A stretch of 64,000 bases of DNA, from NCBI RefSeq assembly GCF_001499735.1, contig NZ_LN848257.1:4350929-4414928 (forward strand). Reading direction: 5' to 3'. The notes beneath the pieces are model-generated. The model was not told the origin of the DNA. It made no database searches and worked only from the letters and a program-made list of their open reading frames with translations. A program made the translations under genes and the position numbers. This DNA comes from Thiocapsa sp. KS1. Lineage in GTDB: Bacteria; Pseudomonadota; Gammaproteobacteria; Chromatiales; Chromatiaceae. This document shows positions 8,722 to 15,736 of this stretch, one piece after another (the first letter of the stretch is position 1; every line of letters begins with the position of its first letter).

Positions 8722-10188
8722 ATGACCGAAAACGCGACCCGCGACATCGTCGCCAAGCTTTGGAACCTCTGCCACATCCTGCGCGACGACGGTGTGACCT
8801 ACAACGAATACGTCACGGAGCTAACCTTCCTGCTCTTCCTCAAGATGATGCAGGAGACCGGGCATGAGGACCGTATCCCGAACGGGTACGGCTGGGAGGC
8901 ATTGTCGAAGCGGGAGGGTCTCGACCAGCTCGAATACTACCGCCGTCTGCTGCTGGATCTGGGCGACACCAAGAAGACGCAGGACCCGACCATTCTCGCG
9001 ATCTTCGCCGACGCGGGCACCAAGCTGCGCAAGCCCGCGAACCTCAAGTCCCTGACCATGGCCATCGACAAGCTGGACTGGTTCTCGGCGCGCGAGGAGG
9101 GCCTCGGCAACCTCTACGAGGGCCTGCTCGAGAAGAACGCCGCCGAGAAGAAATCCGGTGCCGGGCAGTATTTCACGCCGCGCCCGCTGATCGACTGCAT
9201 CGTTCGCCTGACCAAGCCGCAGCCGGGCGAGGTGATCCAGGACCCGGCGGCAGGGACGGCGGGCTTCATCGTCGCCGCCGACCACGACATCAAGGTGCGC
9301 ACAGACGATCTGTTCGAGCTGACCGAGAACCAGGCCTTCTTTCAGCGCCATCTCGCCTACCGAGGTGCCGAGCTGGTTCCGGATGCACATCGGCTTTGCT
9401 TGATGAACCTGATGCTGCACGGCATCGAGAGCAGCATCGTCTGCGCCGACACCCTCTCGCCGGACGGCGAGGCCCTCGGCAAGGCCGATCTCATCCTGAC
9501 CAATCCGCCCTTCGGCACCAAGAAAGGCGGGGGCAGGCCGAACCGCTCCGACTTCTCGATTACGAACGACACCTCGAACAAGCAGCTCGCCTTTGTCGAG
9601 CACATCGTTCGCGCGCTGAAACCCGGCGGACGCGCCGCCGTCGTCGTGCCCGACAACGTGCTGTTCGAGGACAACACCGGGCGACGATTGAGGACCTGGC
9701 TCATGGAGTTATGCGACCTGCATACCGTCCTGCGCCTGCCGACCGGCATCTTCTACGCGCAGGGCGTGAAGACCAACGTGCTCTTCTTCACGCGGGGGAA
9801 GACCGACAGGGCCAACACCCAAGCCGTCTGGGTCTATGACCTACGGGCCAACATGCCCGCGTTCGGGAAGACACGACCGCTCACCGTGGCCGACTTCGCG
9901 GAGTTCGAGGCCGCGTTCGGCGTTGATCCTTACGGCAAGGCGGGGCGAACCGATCAGGGCGAGACCGGGCGGTTTCGCTGTTTCACGCGTGAGCAGATCA
10001 TGGAACGGAACGACAATCTCGATATCGCTTGGTTGCGCGACGAGAGCGAGGACATCGAGGAGCGGTTGAGCGATCCAGACGACATCGCTGCTGCCATCAT
10101 CGTGCATTTGCGCGCGGCGCTTGAGGAGATCGAGGGGTTGACGGAGGAGATTGAGGCGGAAACCTCTTCCCAAGAGGAACCTGCATGA
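8722..10188 (+). CDS. hsdM: Type I restriction-modification DNA methyltransferase, M subunit
   Basis: 488 aa. N6-adenine methyltransferase of the type I complex. The N-terminal helical HsdM_N domain (LWNLCHILRDDGVTYNEYVTELTFLLFLKM) is followed by the catalytic domain with the SAM motif DPAAGTAGF (about residue 173) and the catalytic NPPFGT motif (about 260), and a C-terminal helical tail rich in Glu. Preceding GAGQYFTPRPL is the standard entry to the methylase fold. hsdS starts inside its stop codon. All motifs are intact. Confidence 0.95.
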   Translation: MTENATRDIVAKLWNLCHILRDDGVTYNEYVTELTFLLFLKMMQETGHEDRIPNGYGWEALSKREGLDQLEYYRRLLLDLGDTKKTQDPTILAIFADAGTKLRKPANLKSLTMAIDKLDWFSAREEGLGNLYEGLLEKNAAEKKSGAGQYFTPRPLIDCIVRLTKPQPGEVIQDPAAGTAGFIVAADHDIKVRTDDLFELTENQAFFQRHLAYRGAELVPDAHRLCLMNLMLHGIESSIVCADTLSPDGEALGKADLILTNPPFGTKKGGGRPNRSDFSITNDTSNKQLAFVEHIVRALKPGGRAAVVVPDNVLFEDNTGRRLRTWLMELCDLHTVLRLPTGIFYAQGVKTNVLFFTRGKTDRANTQAVWVYDLRANMPAFGKTRPLTVADFAEFEAAFGVDPYGKAGRTDQGETGRFRCFTREQIMERNDNLDIAWLRDESEDIEERLSDPDDIAAAIIVHLRAALEEIEGLTEEIEAETSSQEEPA

Positions 10189-11567
10189 TTGAGCTTCCAG
10201 CGGGATGGGAGACGGCAACCCTGGGTAGCGTTTCTATCAAATTAGTTGACGGCTCTCATAACCCTCCTGCTAAGAGGGAGTCTGGTCGTCCTATGTTGAG
10301 CGCCCGCAATATTCAGAATGGAAGAATCGTGTTCTCTGACTATCGCTTAATCGATCCAGGGGCTTTCGTTTCGGAGGACTCACGGACGCGCATCAGTCAA
10401 GGCGATGTTCTGCTTACGATAGTAGGCGCACTAGGAAGGAGTGCTGTTGTCGGCTCCAATAACGAGCCATTTACGCTACAGCGTAGCGTTGCTGTGATCA
10501 CTCCATCGGCTATCTTGGACAGCTTTTATCTATCGTACTATTTTCGTTCCCCTGACTTTCAGGAGTGGATTCAAGAGAACGCTAAAGGGACTGCCCAAAA
10601 AGGTCTTTACTTAAGGAAATTGGCAACATCTGTGGTTCCCATCGCACCGCTCTCGGAGCAACGCCGCATCGTTGCCAAGCTGGATAGTCTTTTCGAGCGT
10701 ACCCGTCGTGCGCGTGAGGAGCTGTCCCATATCCCGCGCCTGATCGAGAATTACAAGAAGGCGATCTTGGAGGCGGCGTTTCGGGGGGATTTGACGAGGG
10801 ATTGGCGTGACGCTCACGATGTGCTTGTGGAATCCTGGAGTATCCGCACTTTGGACACCCTCCTCACCGGAACAAGAGCCGGAAAAAATCTACGCTGCGA
10901 AGAACGCCCACCACGTGAACACGAACGAGGCGTCGTAAAGGTCAGTGCTGTGACTTGGGGGACCTTCGATACGAGCCAGGCTAAGACATTGCCTGCTGGT
11001 TTTAATCCATCTCCAGACACGTTGATCCGCAGCGGAGACTTCCTGTTTTCCCGAGCCAACACTATTGATCTAGTTGGCGCATGCGTTATTGTCGAGAACG
11101 CTCCGGAAAACCTATATCTCAGTGACAAAGTCTTGCGCTTGGACATGCCGAATGCAGCAAAACCCTGGGTGCTGTGGTTTCTTCGGTGTCGGCAAGGACG
11201 AGAGCTGCTGGAGAATGCATCGACTGGAAACCAACTATCCATGAGAAACGTTTCTCAGTCGGCATTGCGCGCTATCGCATGTCCTTGGCCAACCGCACCA
11301 GAAAGGCATGAGATTCTTCGGCGCATCGAGTCGAGTATGCAAGCGATTGAGAGGATAAAGTCTGAGCAATCAGTAGCTGCAAAGCTTCTCGATCATTTCG
11401 ATCAAGCAAACCTCGTCAAAGCCTTCCGTGGCGAGCTTGTCCCCCAGGACCCGAACGACGAGCCGGCTTCCGTCCTCCTGGAGCGCATCTGCGCCGCGCG
11501 CGCCGAGCAGCCCAAGAACACCCGCAAAGGGCGCGGCAAGACTGCCAACGCGAGAGTCGCCGCCTAG
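10185..11567 (+). CDS. hsdS: Type I restriction-modification specificity subunit
   Basis: 460 aa. Two target-recognition domains, about 1-150 and 215-395, each followed by a conserved helix. The central one reads PLSEQRRIVAKLDSLFERTRRAREELSHIPRLIENYKKAILEAAFRGDLT, here given in pieces: SEQRRIVAKLDSLF and ENYKKAILEAAFRG; the C-terminal repeat reads NLVKAFRGELVPQDPNDEPA. It decides the bipartite DNA target for both methylation and cleavage. Overlaps hsdM by four bases. The recognition domains are clearly richer in A+T than hsdM, as expected for exchanged specificity modules. Confidence 0.95.
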   Translation: MIELPAGWETATLGSVSIKLVDGSHNPPAKRESGRPMLSARNIQNGRIVFSDYRLIDPGAFVSEDSRTRISQGDVLLTIVGALGRSAVVGSNNEPFTLQRSVAVITPSAILDSFYLSYYFRSPDFQEWIQENAKGTAQKGLYLRKLATSVVPIAPLSEQRRIVAKLDSLFERTRRAREELSHIPRLIENYKKAILEAAFRGDLTRDWRDAHDVLVESWSIRTLDTLLTGTRAGKNLRCEERPPREHERGVVKVSAVTWGTFDTSQAKTLPAGFNPSPDTLIRSGDFLFSRANTIDLVGACVIVENAPENLYLSDKVLRLDMPNAAKPWVLWFLRCRQGRELLENASTGNQLSMRNVSQSALRAIACPWPTAPERHEILRRIESSMQAIERIKSEQSVAAKLLDHFDQANLVKAFRGELVPQDPNDEPASVLLERICAARAEQPKNTRKGRGKTANARVAA

Positions 11568-11617
11568 CAGCTCCCCGTTGATGTCGACCAAACCCCAAAG
11601 CAGCCATAGGACCGAGC

Positions 11618-11758
11618 ATGAACAAAGGAAAGAAGATTGCAGGGGTGACCCGCCAACGGGTCGGTCAGCTGATGCGCACCCTGTTCGAGATCCTGCTGGA
11701 GCATCCAGACGGCATCCAGGCGCAGCTTGCACTCGGAGCGCTGGAGCGGCCCGAACGT
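11618..11758 (+). pseudogene. Mrr N-terminal (winged-helix) fragment
   Basis: MNKGKKIAGVTRQRVGQLMRTLFEILLEHPDGIQAQ resembles in pieces the Mrr_N winged-helix domain often encoded beside type I systems (VTRQRVGQLMRTLFEIL, HPDGIQA). After about 45 codons the resemblance stops and the frame continues with low-complexity Arg/Pro-rich sequence to 12037. I take it as a 5' fragment whose remainder was lost. No nuclease domain is left. Confidence 0.5.
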
Positions 11759-11949
11759 TCAGTGGCGCAGGGGGATGACCGGATGATCGCCTCATCCCAC
11801 AAACGACCGGGCGGGAGCCGCCATCTGGAGCAAGGGCCACGGCGTAAGATCTGTCTCCTCGCTCAACCCAGCCCTTGGGCACACCGCCACCGGGATCGAC
11901 CGACCGGGTCTGTGTTGTCGCCACGCCCATCATCTGCTAGCGTCTCGAT

Positions 11950-12095
11950 GCCGAACATTGTGTATGGTCATCGGGCAGGTGACGAGAAGACCGCCAAAAG
12001 GGCGAGACACCGGCTAGGCAGAATCTGTCCCGACTGAGATAGACAGATTCCGTCTATATCACCTGGCCGACACTCCGTCTAATTCACTGTTCGGT
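11950..12095 (+). repeat. Possible attC site upstream of the AbiTii gene
   Basis: Left core GCCGAAC (11950-11956), right core GTTCGGT (12089-12095). Inside, TCGGGCAGGTGA on the left pairs with TCACCTGGCCGA on the right, and a third hairpin GAATCTGTC / GACAGATTC sits at 12021-12050. At 146 bases it is long for attC and the arms are unequal, so it is the weakest of the set. Confidence 0.4.
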
Positions 12096-12113
12096 TTTGA
12101 AAAGGAGAGCAAT

Positions 12114-13010
12114 GTGGCTTCAATCGTGTTAGAGCTTCAACGTGATGCCTTAGACAGAAATGTTCCGATTACCGATCTTCTACGGAAGGCACTCGTTGTT
12201 TCGCGCAAGCTGCACCAAACAAGTTTTCAGGAATGGATCGAAAGCGAACTAAATGGCTATCAAGGTGATTTAGAAATTCCTGATTATCGAGAAATGGTTG
12301 GTCAGGTAAAAGGGTGGAATCCGTATCACGGTTGGATGCCAGTAATAATCAATGAACCAGAAATCATGGATATGCTTTCTAGACGTCATTCCAGCCAATC
12401 AATATCAGAGATTGAAAACCTGATTGAACGACAAGAGTCTAGCTCAACACTACATATGCCCTTCCCATCAGGCCAGCAACAAGTTCTTAGGCAAGCTGTA
12501 AACTTTAATACGGAATTTTCCTTATTCATTGGTCGAAGTGCCCTATCAAGGGTGGCAGACGCCGTACGTAATACTGTCTTAACTTGGGCATTGAAGCTAG
12601 AGGATGATGGAATATTAGGAGAAGGGCTGAGTTTTTCCAATTCGGAAAAAGAAACCGCCGCCCAGTCTAACTACAATATAAATAATTTCTTTGGCGAGGT
12701 TAAAGATACCCAAGTACAGCAAGCAACCGGTGCGTCGAATCAGCAGCACGCCAACAAAACCGCCGATGTTGAAGCGTTGTTGGCATTAATTGGCTTGTTG
12801 AGAGGTAAGATCGACGAAATCGATTTCAAGGGAGATCAAAAAGAAGAGATTCTTTCTGATTTGGCAACCATCGAATCCCAAGCGGGCTCGCCCAAGCCAA
12901 AACAAAGCATAATCCGTGAATCATTAAAGAGCATACGCTCAATTCTAGAGGGGGCTGGCGGAGGTGCAGTTGCTCAAGTTCTTATTGAAATTGGCAAGAT
13001 ATTGGTCTAA
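12114..13010 (+). CDS. AbiTii-domain abortive-infection-type protein
   Basis: 298 aa. The N-terminal 190 residues match the AbiTii domain (IVLELQRDALD...ITDLLRKALVVSRKLH, FQEWIESELNGY, GWNPYHGWMPVI, AVRNTVLTWALKLEDDGILGEGLSF in pieces). A short Asn/Gln-rich stretch, YNINNFFGEVKDTQVQQATG, follows and then a helical C-terminal part with PKPKQSIIRESLKSIRSILEGA, a tail seen in several predicted defence effectors. Start is GTG 12114 with AAGGAG six bases before it; the overlapping ATG at 12112 runs into a stop at once. Lower GC than its neighbours. It lies between two attC-like sites, so it probably moved as a cassette. AbiTii is annotated as a predicted toxin in abortive-infection loci; its chemistry is not known to me. 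Confidence 0.75.
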   Translation: MASIVLELQRDALDRNVPITDLLRKALVVSRKLHQTSFQEWIESELNGYQGDLEIPDYREMVGQVKGWNPYHGWMPVIINEPEIMDMLSRRHSSQSISEIENLIERQESSSTLHMPFPSGQQQVLRQAVNFNTEFSLFIGRSALSRVADAVRNTVLTWALKLEDDGILGEGLSFSNSEKETAAQSNYNINNFFGEVKDTQVQQATGASNQQHANKTADVEALLALIGLLRGKIDEIDFKGDQKEEILSDLATIESQAGSPKPKQSIIRESLKSIRSILEGAGGGAVAQVLIEIGKILV

Positions 13011-13016
13011 TGCGTC

Positions 13017-13095
13017 ACCGAACAATGCCATTCACAAGGACGCCAAACTCTCCGCTGCGCTCCAAGTTTGGCGCCTGTGATGGCTGGCGTTAGGC
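13017..13095 (+). repeat. attC site after the AbiTii gene
   Basis: Left core ACCGAAC (13017-13023), right core GTTAGGC (13089-13095). Outer arms pair through GCCAT-TCAC / GTGATGGC with one extra base. Inner arms CGCCAAACT / AAGTTTGGCG also carry one bulged base, with a GC-rich loop between. Length 79 and the bulges fit known attC structure. It begins seven bases after the AbiTii stop, and the next gene starts 22 bases after the right core. Confidence 0.75.
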
Positions 13096-13116
13096 ACATA
13101 CACGGATGATGTCCCA

Positions 13117-13305
13117 ATGTCTACCGATCTGTACAAACAATTTGATTCCGATCTCGCCTCTTGCAACAAATGCGCGGACATCCTCGCGAATTTCAGAATC
13201 GATCCCTGTGCGTCTGACGAGTCCCTAGTACCGAGACCAGTTGTCTCCGGTATACGGACCAAACCAGTGATGGTGATCGGACAAACACCCGGACTTACTG
13301 GGTCA
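13117..13305 (+). pseudogene. Uracil-DNA-glycosylase-like gene, 5' fragment
   Basis: About 62 codons: FDSDLASCNKCADILANF, RPVVSGIRTKPVMVIGQTPGLT. This resembles the start of the uracil-DNA glycosylase superfamily (CxxC and the GQxPG water-activating loop region). Right after PGLT the reading runs into GGGTCA-type repeat sequence and then through an attC site, so no complete enzyme is encoded. Placement 22 bases after an attC core fits a cassette gene later cut by repeat insertion or recombination. Confidence 0.6.
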
Positions 13306-13330
13306 AAAAGGGGTCAGGTTCGGAAGAGAG

Positions 13331-13380
13331 GGGGGCAGGTCTTGCTTTTTGCCTTTCCAAATAATGAAGATGCCCAACAA
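13331..13380 (+). repeat. CAGGTCTTGC repeat, copy A, with attC left half
   Basis: GGCAGGTCTTGCTTTT followed by AATGAAGATGCCCAACAA. The last part contains the left core GCCCAAC (13372-13378) but no matching right half follows; copy B begins instead 14 bases later. It looks like a truncated attC preceded by the repeat. Confidence 0.65.
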
Positions 13381-13391
13381 GTACAGGTTAT

Positions 13392-13437
13392 GGGGTCAGG
13401 TCTTGCCTTTTACCCCAAGAATGAAGAGCCTAACAAG
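13392..13437 (+). repeat. CAGGTCTTGC repeat, copy B, abutting an attC left core
   Basis: GGGGTCAGGTCTTGCCTTTT then AATGAAGAGCCTAACAAG. It runs directly into the left core of the attC at 13428. Confidence 0.7.
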
Positions 13438-13525
13438 CGGGCTCAAGAGCGAGCGCGCGCTACGGACGTCGATCCAGTTCGCCAGGTCATCAGTGGCGCG
13501 CGCCGCTTTACCCCGGACGTTCGGC
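13428..13525 (+). repeat. attC site before hicA
   Basis: Left core GCCTAAC (13428-13434), right core GTTCGGC (13519-13525). Inner arms GCGCGCGCTAC and GTGGCGCGCGC pair, outer arms pair across GCGGGCTCAAGAGC / GCTTTACCCCGG with bulges. Length 98. hicA starts 46 bases after it. Confidence 0.7.
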
Positions 13526-13571
13526 TCCAAACAAACAAGAGGCGTCGCGAAGCTGGGTTCGTCTTTGACTC

Positions 13572-13826
13572 ATGAAAAAGCGCAAGCTGCTCCTCAAACT
13601 TCTCTCCGGCTCCAAGAATGTGCGGTTTTTGGAAGCAGTAGCGATAGCTGAGGCTTTCGGCTTCCGATTGGACAGAGTGAACGGAAGCCATCATATTTTC
13701 GTTCATCCGAAGATTCCGGAATTGTTGAATCTGCAGGATTTGAAAGGCAAGGCGAAGCCCTATCAAGTCAAGCAATTGCTCCAATTGGCGGAGCTTCACA
13801 ACCTGCAACTGGAAGGCGAATCATGA
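13572..13826 (+). CDS. hicA: HicA-family mRNA interferase toxin
   Basis: 84 aa. The double-stranded-RNA-binding-like HicA fold with the catalytic His in GSHHIFVHP and the C-terminal PYQVKQLLQLAELHN helix. The N-terminal extension (MKKRKLLLKLLSGSKNVRFLEAVAIAEAFGF in pieces) is usual for this subgroup. The partner hicB overlaps its stop by four bases. Toxins of this family cut mRNA and stop growth when the antitoxin is lost. Lies 46 bases after an attC core. Confidence 0.88.
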   Translation: MKKRKLLLKLLSGSKNVRFLEAVAIAEAFGFRLDRVNGSHHIFVHPKIPELLNLQDLKGKAKPYQVKQLLQLAELHNLQLEGES

Positions 13827-14041
13827 AGGATTACCACGTTAACATCTTCTATAGCGATGAAGATGAAGGCTACATTGCTGACATTCCGGATTTGAAAGCG
13901 TGTTCTGCATTCGGCGAAACGCCTAACGAAGCTTTGGCCGAGGTTCTGAAAGCTAAAGAGAGCTGGTTGGCATCCGCAGCGGCGAACGGCAAGCCAGTTC
14001 CGCCACCAGAATACCGTCCGGTGATCTATCGCGTTGCATGA
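13823..14041 (+). CDS. hicB: HicB-family antitoxin (short form)
   Basis: 72 aa. YHVNIFYSDEDEGYIADIPDLKACSAFGETPNEALAEV is the partially degraded RNase H fold typical of HicB, given here as recognised pieces EGYIADIPDL and AFGETPNEALAEV. It has the short tail PPPEYRPVIYRVA and no C-terminal DNA-binding domain, so autoregulation, if any, must be indirect. Overlaps hicA by four bases. Expected to bind and block HicA. Confidence 0.88.
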   Translation: MKDYHVNIFYSDEDEGYIADIPDLKACSAFGETPNEALAEVLKAKESWLASAAANGKPVPPPEYRPVIYRVA

Positions 14042-14078
14042 GGAAGCCGAACAATTATAATTAAAGGGTGAGAGAGCG

Positions 14079-14120
14079 TGGTCAGGTCTTGCTTTTCCTA
14101 GCAATGAAGATGCCCAACAA
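14079..14120 (+). repeat. CAGGTCTTGC repeat, copy C, abutting an attC left core
   Basis: GGTCAGGTCTTGCTTTTCC then GCAATGAAGATGCCCAAC. Same layout as copies A and B: the repeat leads into the left core of an attC. Confidence 0.7.
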
Positions 14121-14216
14121 GTGAATAAACGGCGACCCAAAGTCCGCGGCCGGCTCTGTGCCAAAATTCGAGTTCGTCGGGCGCGGTTTTTGGGTGCGTT
14201 ATTCTGAACGTTGGGC
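14112..14216 (+). repeat. attC site after hicAB
   Basis: Left core GCCCAAC (14112-14118), right core GTTGGGC (14210-14216), perfectly complementary. Arms continue with GAATAA-CGC-ACCCAAA against TTTGGGTGCGTTATTC with two extra bases, then CCGCG / CGCGG. Length 105. It is the clearest attC of the window. The next ATG is nine bases downstream. Confidence 0.8.
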
Positions 14217-14224
14217 GAAAACCG

Positions 14225-14452
14225 ATGAACGCAATCAGCGGAATAATAAATGAAAACTACGGATGGGAAGTAACCGTATTTCATAAGCTGCGTGAAGCAT
14301 CCGATGGTGTGATATTCTTTGATGGAAAAATAAACTGGGATAGATACCTTGCAGATCATTCACCAAGGTTTGAAATACATCTTGTAATGGTCAACTATAC
14401 GATAATTGAAATAAGTGTTTACTACTTACATCATAGAGATGAAGGAGAGTAG
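14225..14452 (+). CDS. Cassette-borne small protein of unknown function
   Basis: 75 aa. I recognise no family. Acidic and aromatic-rich, with predicted mixed helix and strand (GWEVTVFHKLREASDGVIFF, FEIHLVMVNYTIIEISVYYL). No signal peptide or clear membrane helix. It starts nine bases after an attC right core, the position expected for a cassette gene, and is AT-rich relative to the chromosome. Followed by an IS630 scrap where its own attC would be expected. Confidence 0.5.
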   Translation: MNAISGIINENYGWEVTVFHKLREASDGVIFFDGKINWDRYLADHSPRFEIHLVMVNYTIIEISVYYLHHRDEGE

Positions 14453-14530
14453 GAGTTCCGGGGACAGTGCCGGGGTCACCGGAAATCATTTGTGGATACC
14501 GGTCTCATCTGAGGTTTCCTCTCAGGAGTC

Positions 14531-14645
14531 TAGCGCAAGACCCTACAGCAAGCTGGTGTTTCTTCCTCCCTATCCTCCGAATCTCAATCCGATCGAGCGA
14601 TTATGGAAGCTCTTAATGAAAACGACGCTCTATAATCACTATTAG
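14531..14645 (+). pseudogene. IS630-family transposase, C-terminal fragment
   Basis: The frame reads LVFLPPYPPNLNPIERLWKL and then LMKTTLYNHY with a stop. This is the last conserved block of the DDE domain of IS630 transposases, with the catalytic Glu of NPIERLW. About 37 codons remain; the rest of the element is absent and no inverted repeat is visible. It occupies the place of the attC that should end the preceding cassette; an ATTAGGC that could be a damaged right core lies at 14641-14647. Confidence 0.75.
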
Positions 14646-14666
14646 GCAACAAACATAGAACGCGGC

Positions 14667-14951
14667 ATGTTCAAGAAATACATTTACGGAGGAAGAGTTT
14701 CTGACGTTGCTTCAGCAGGAGGCGTGCAGGGATTTCTTATAAGAAGTGGTACAGAGCTTCTTTTCAGAGTATACAGAGATGACGGTTCCTTCACAGACTA
14801 CGATATTTATCACGATGATCTATCCATAACAATAGATTCAGATGCGCTCGCATCGTTTTATAGTGATGGCGAAAATCATATTCTTGACCATAGCCCAGAT
14901 GTATTTGGCTTAGAGAAAGCGAAAGAAAATGATGAAGAGAAAAAATTATGA
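14667..14951 (+). CDS. Cassette-borne small acidic protein of unknown function
   Basis: 94 aa, no family recognised. Predicted mostly beta (GGVQGFLIRSGTELLFRVYR, DDLSITIDSD) with an acidic C terminus. The opening MFKKYIYGGRVSDV is basic and aromatic. AT-rich. It begins 19 bases after a possible damaged attC core and is followed after 42 bases, filled by a hairpin, by another small gene on the same strand. Confidence 0.5.
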   Translation: MFKKYIYGGRVSDVASAGGVQGFLIRSGTELLFRVYRDDGSFTDYDIYHDDLSITIDSDALASFYSDGENHILDHSPDVFGLEKAKENDEEKKL

Positions 14952-14953
14952 GC

Positions 14954-14993
14954 TTGACATTTTCTAGCTACTTAATGGCTAGAGGTATGTCAA
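14954..14993. promoter_or_regulatory. Perfect inverted repeat directly before the next start codon
   Basis: TTGACAT (14954-14960) pairs with ATGTCAA (14987-14993), and inside it CTAGC pairs with GCTAG around a nine-base loop. The ATG of the following gene comes immediately after. The likely ribosome-binding AGAGG (14981-14985) lies in the right arm, so the hairpin could hide it; alternatively it is an operator. Confidence 0.6.
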
Positions 14994-15233
14994 ATGTCGG
15001 TAATAAACAAAGCAAAAGACAGAGATAGCAAAGGACGGATCAAGCGTAAGTATACCGGCCCATATTCAACCTATTGGCTTAGTCATACACCCCGATGGTG
15101 GGTGAAGATGTTTATGAACAAGCCAAAGCGGAGGCAAAATAAGAGGATATGTATGGCAGTAATTAGAGGAGAAGACCCTAATGGTCTTATATATCCATTG
15201 GGCAACAGAAAGCCGCATGAGTACTATTGGTGA
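14994..15233 (+). CDS. Small basic, aromatic-rich protein of unknown function
   Basis: 79 aa, strongly basic: KDRDSKGRIKRKYTGPYSTYW, then WWVKMFMNKPKRRQNKRIC. The end, PLGNRKPHEYYW, is compact and aromatic. I recognise no domain. The charge pattern would suit nucleic-acid binding, but this is not evidence of it. Start follows a perfect hairpin. A left attC core (GCCTAAC) lies five bases after the stop, which marks the gene as part of the cassette array. Confidence 0.5.
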   Translation: MSVINKAKDRDSKGRIKRKYTGPYSTYWLSHTPRWWVKMFMNKPKRRQNKRICMAVIRGEDPNGLIYPLGNRKPHEYYW

Positions 15234-15238
15234 TGCCT

Positions 15239-15245
15239 GCCTAAC
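15239..15245 (+). repeat. attC left core without right half
   Basis: GCCTAAC followed by GAGAGAGCCATCAAACCG. No complementary right arm or GTTRRRY core follows within 150 bases. Probably the broken right end of the array. Confidence 0.4.
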
Positions 15246-15316
15246 GAGAGAGCCATCAAACCGACCCCAAAAAGGGCGCGTCGAGTTCGGAGCGATTTAT
15301 CGACTAGATTGAAGCC

Positions 15317-15541
15317 ATGACCAATACCACAACTAAATCCGTCCGGTGTATCGATCCTGCCGGCGCTGAAGACCTTGAAAAGGGTAAAGTGTATCAAGTC
15401 CTCACGGACAGCAGCGCAGAGGCGGAAGGCTTGCTAAGGGTAATCGATGAGTCAGCAGAAGACTACCTATACCCCTCAGCGGGATTTGTTGTTCTGGATC
15501 TACCTCGGAAGGCGCGCGATGCTCTGAGTACACGCATATAG
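15317..15541 (+). CDS. Small conserved-looking protein of unknown function
   Basis: 74 aa. KSVRCIDPAGAEDLEKGKVYQVL and LLRVIDESAEDYLYPSAGFVVLDLP have the look of a compact SH3-like beta barrel seen in many short accessory proteins (a 'KGKxYxV...DE..DYLYP..F' pattern). Function not known. It follows the broken attC by 71 bases and may be the last cassette gene. Confidence 0.5.
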   Translation: MTNTTTKSVRCIDPAGAEDLEKGKVYQVLTDSSAEAEGLLRVIDESAEDYLYPSAGFVVLDLPRKARDALSTRI

Positions 15542-15624
15542 GTCAACATATCGCCCAAGGATTATTAGGGACATACCACGGTATTGCGGCTTGGCACTCG
15601 CGTACCACCCGAACAGTGTATATC

Positions 15625-15668
15625 GGGTCAAGGCTTGAAATCAGGAACATGGGGTCAAGGCTTGACCC
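15625..15668. repeat. Direct repeat with embedded 17-base palindrome
   Basis: GGGTCAAGGCTTGA occurs at 15625-15638 and 15652-15665; the second copy extends to the palindrome GGGTCAAGGCTTGACCC. It lies 70 bases before the methyltransferase start and resembles the GGTCAGGTCTTGC repeats of the cassette array. Confidence 0.6.
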
Positions 15669-15736
15669 TTATGCCCGAATGCCTGTGTGCCCTGTCGGAA
15701 TCTATTCACATCAGAAAAAAAATTCGTTTCTCTACA

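Larger units (their letters stand above)
11950..15245 (+). mobile_element. Integrase-less cassette array (CALIN-like), defence and unknown genes
   Basis: Between hsdS and the methyltransferase gene, short same-strand genes alternate with imperfect palindromes whose outer ends are RYYYAAC-like on the left and GTTRRRY-like on the right, as in attC recombination sites of integrons. Sites that I can fold by eye lie at 13017-13095, 13428-13525 and 14112-14216; weaker or broken ones at 11950-12095, 13372-13378, 14641-14647 and 15239-15245. Genes start 8-47 bases after a right core. The content is AbiTii, a glycosylase fragment, hicAB and unknowns. No integron integrase is in this window. An array boundary cannot be set exactly. 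Confidence 0.6.

Noticed and set aside
13117..13575. Intact 152-aa gene instead of a glycosylase fragment
   Set aside because: After about 62 codons the frame runs through the GGGTCA repeats and a whole attC site, so the tail is not protein-like.
15239..15320. Complete attC after the 79-aa gene
   Set aside because: Only the left core is present; no complementary right arm or GTTRRRY core could be found.
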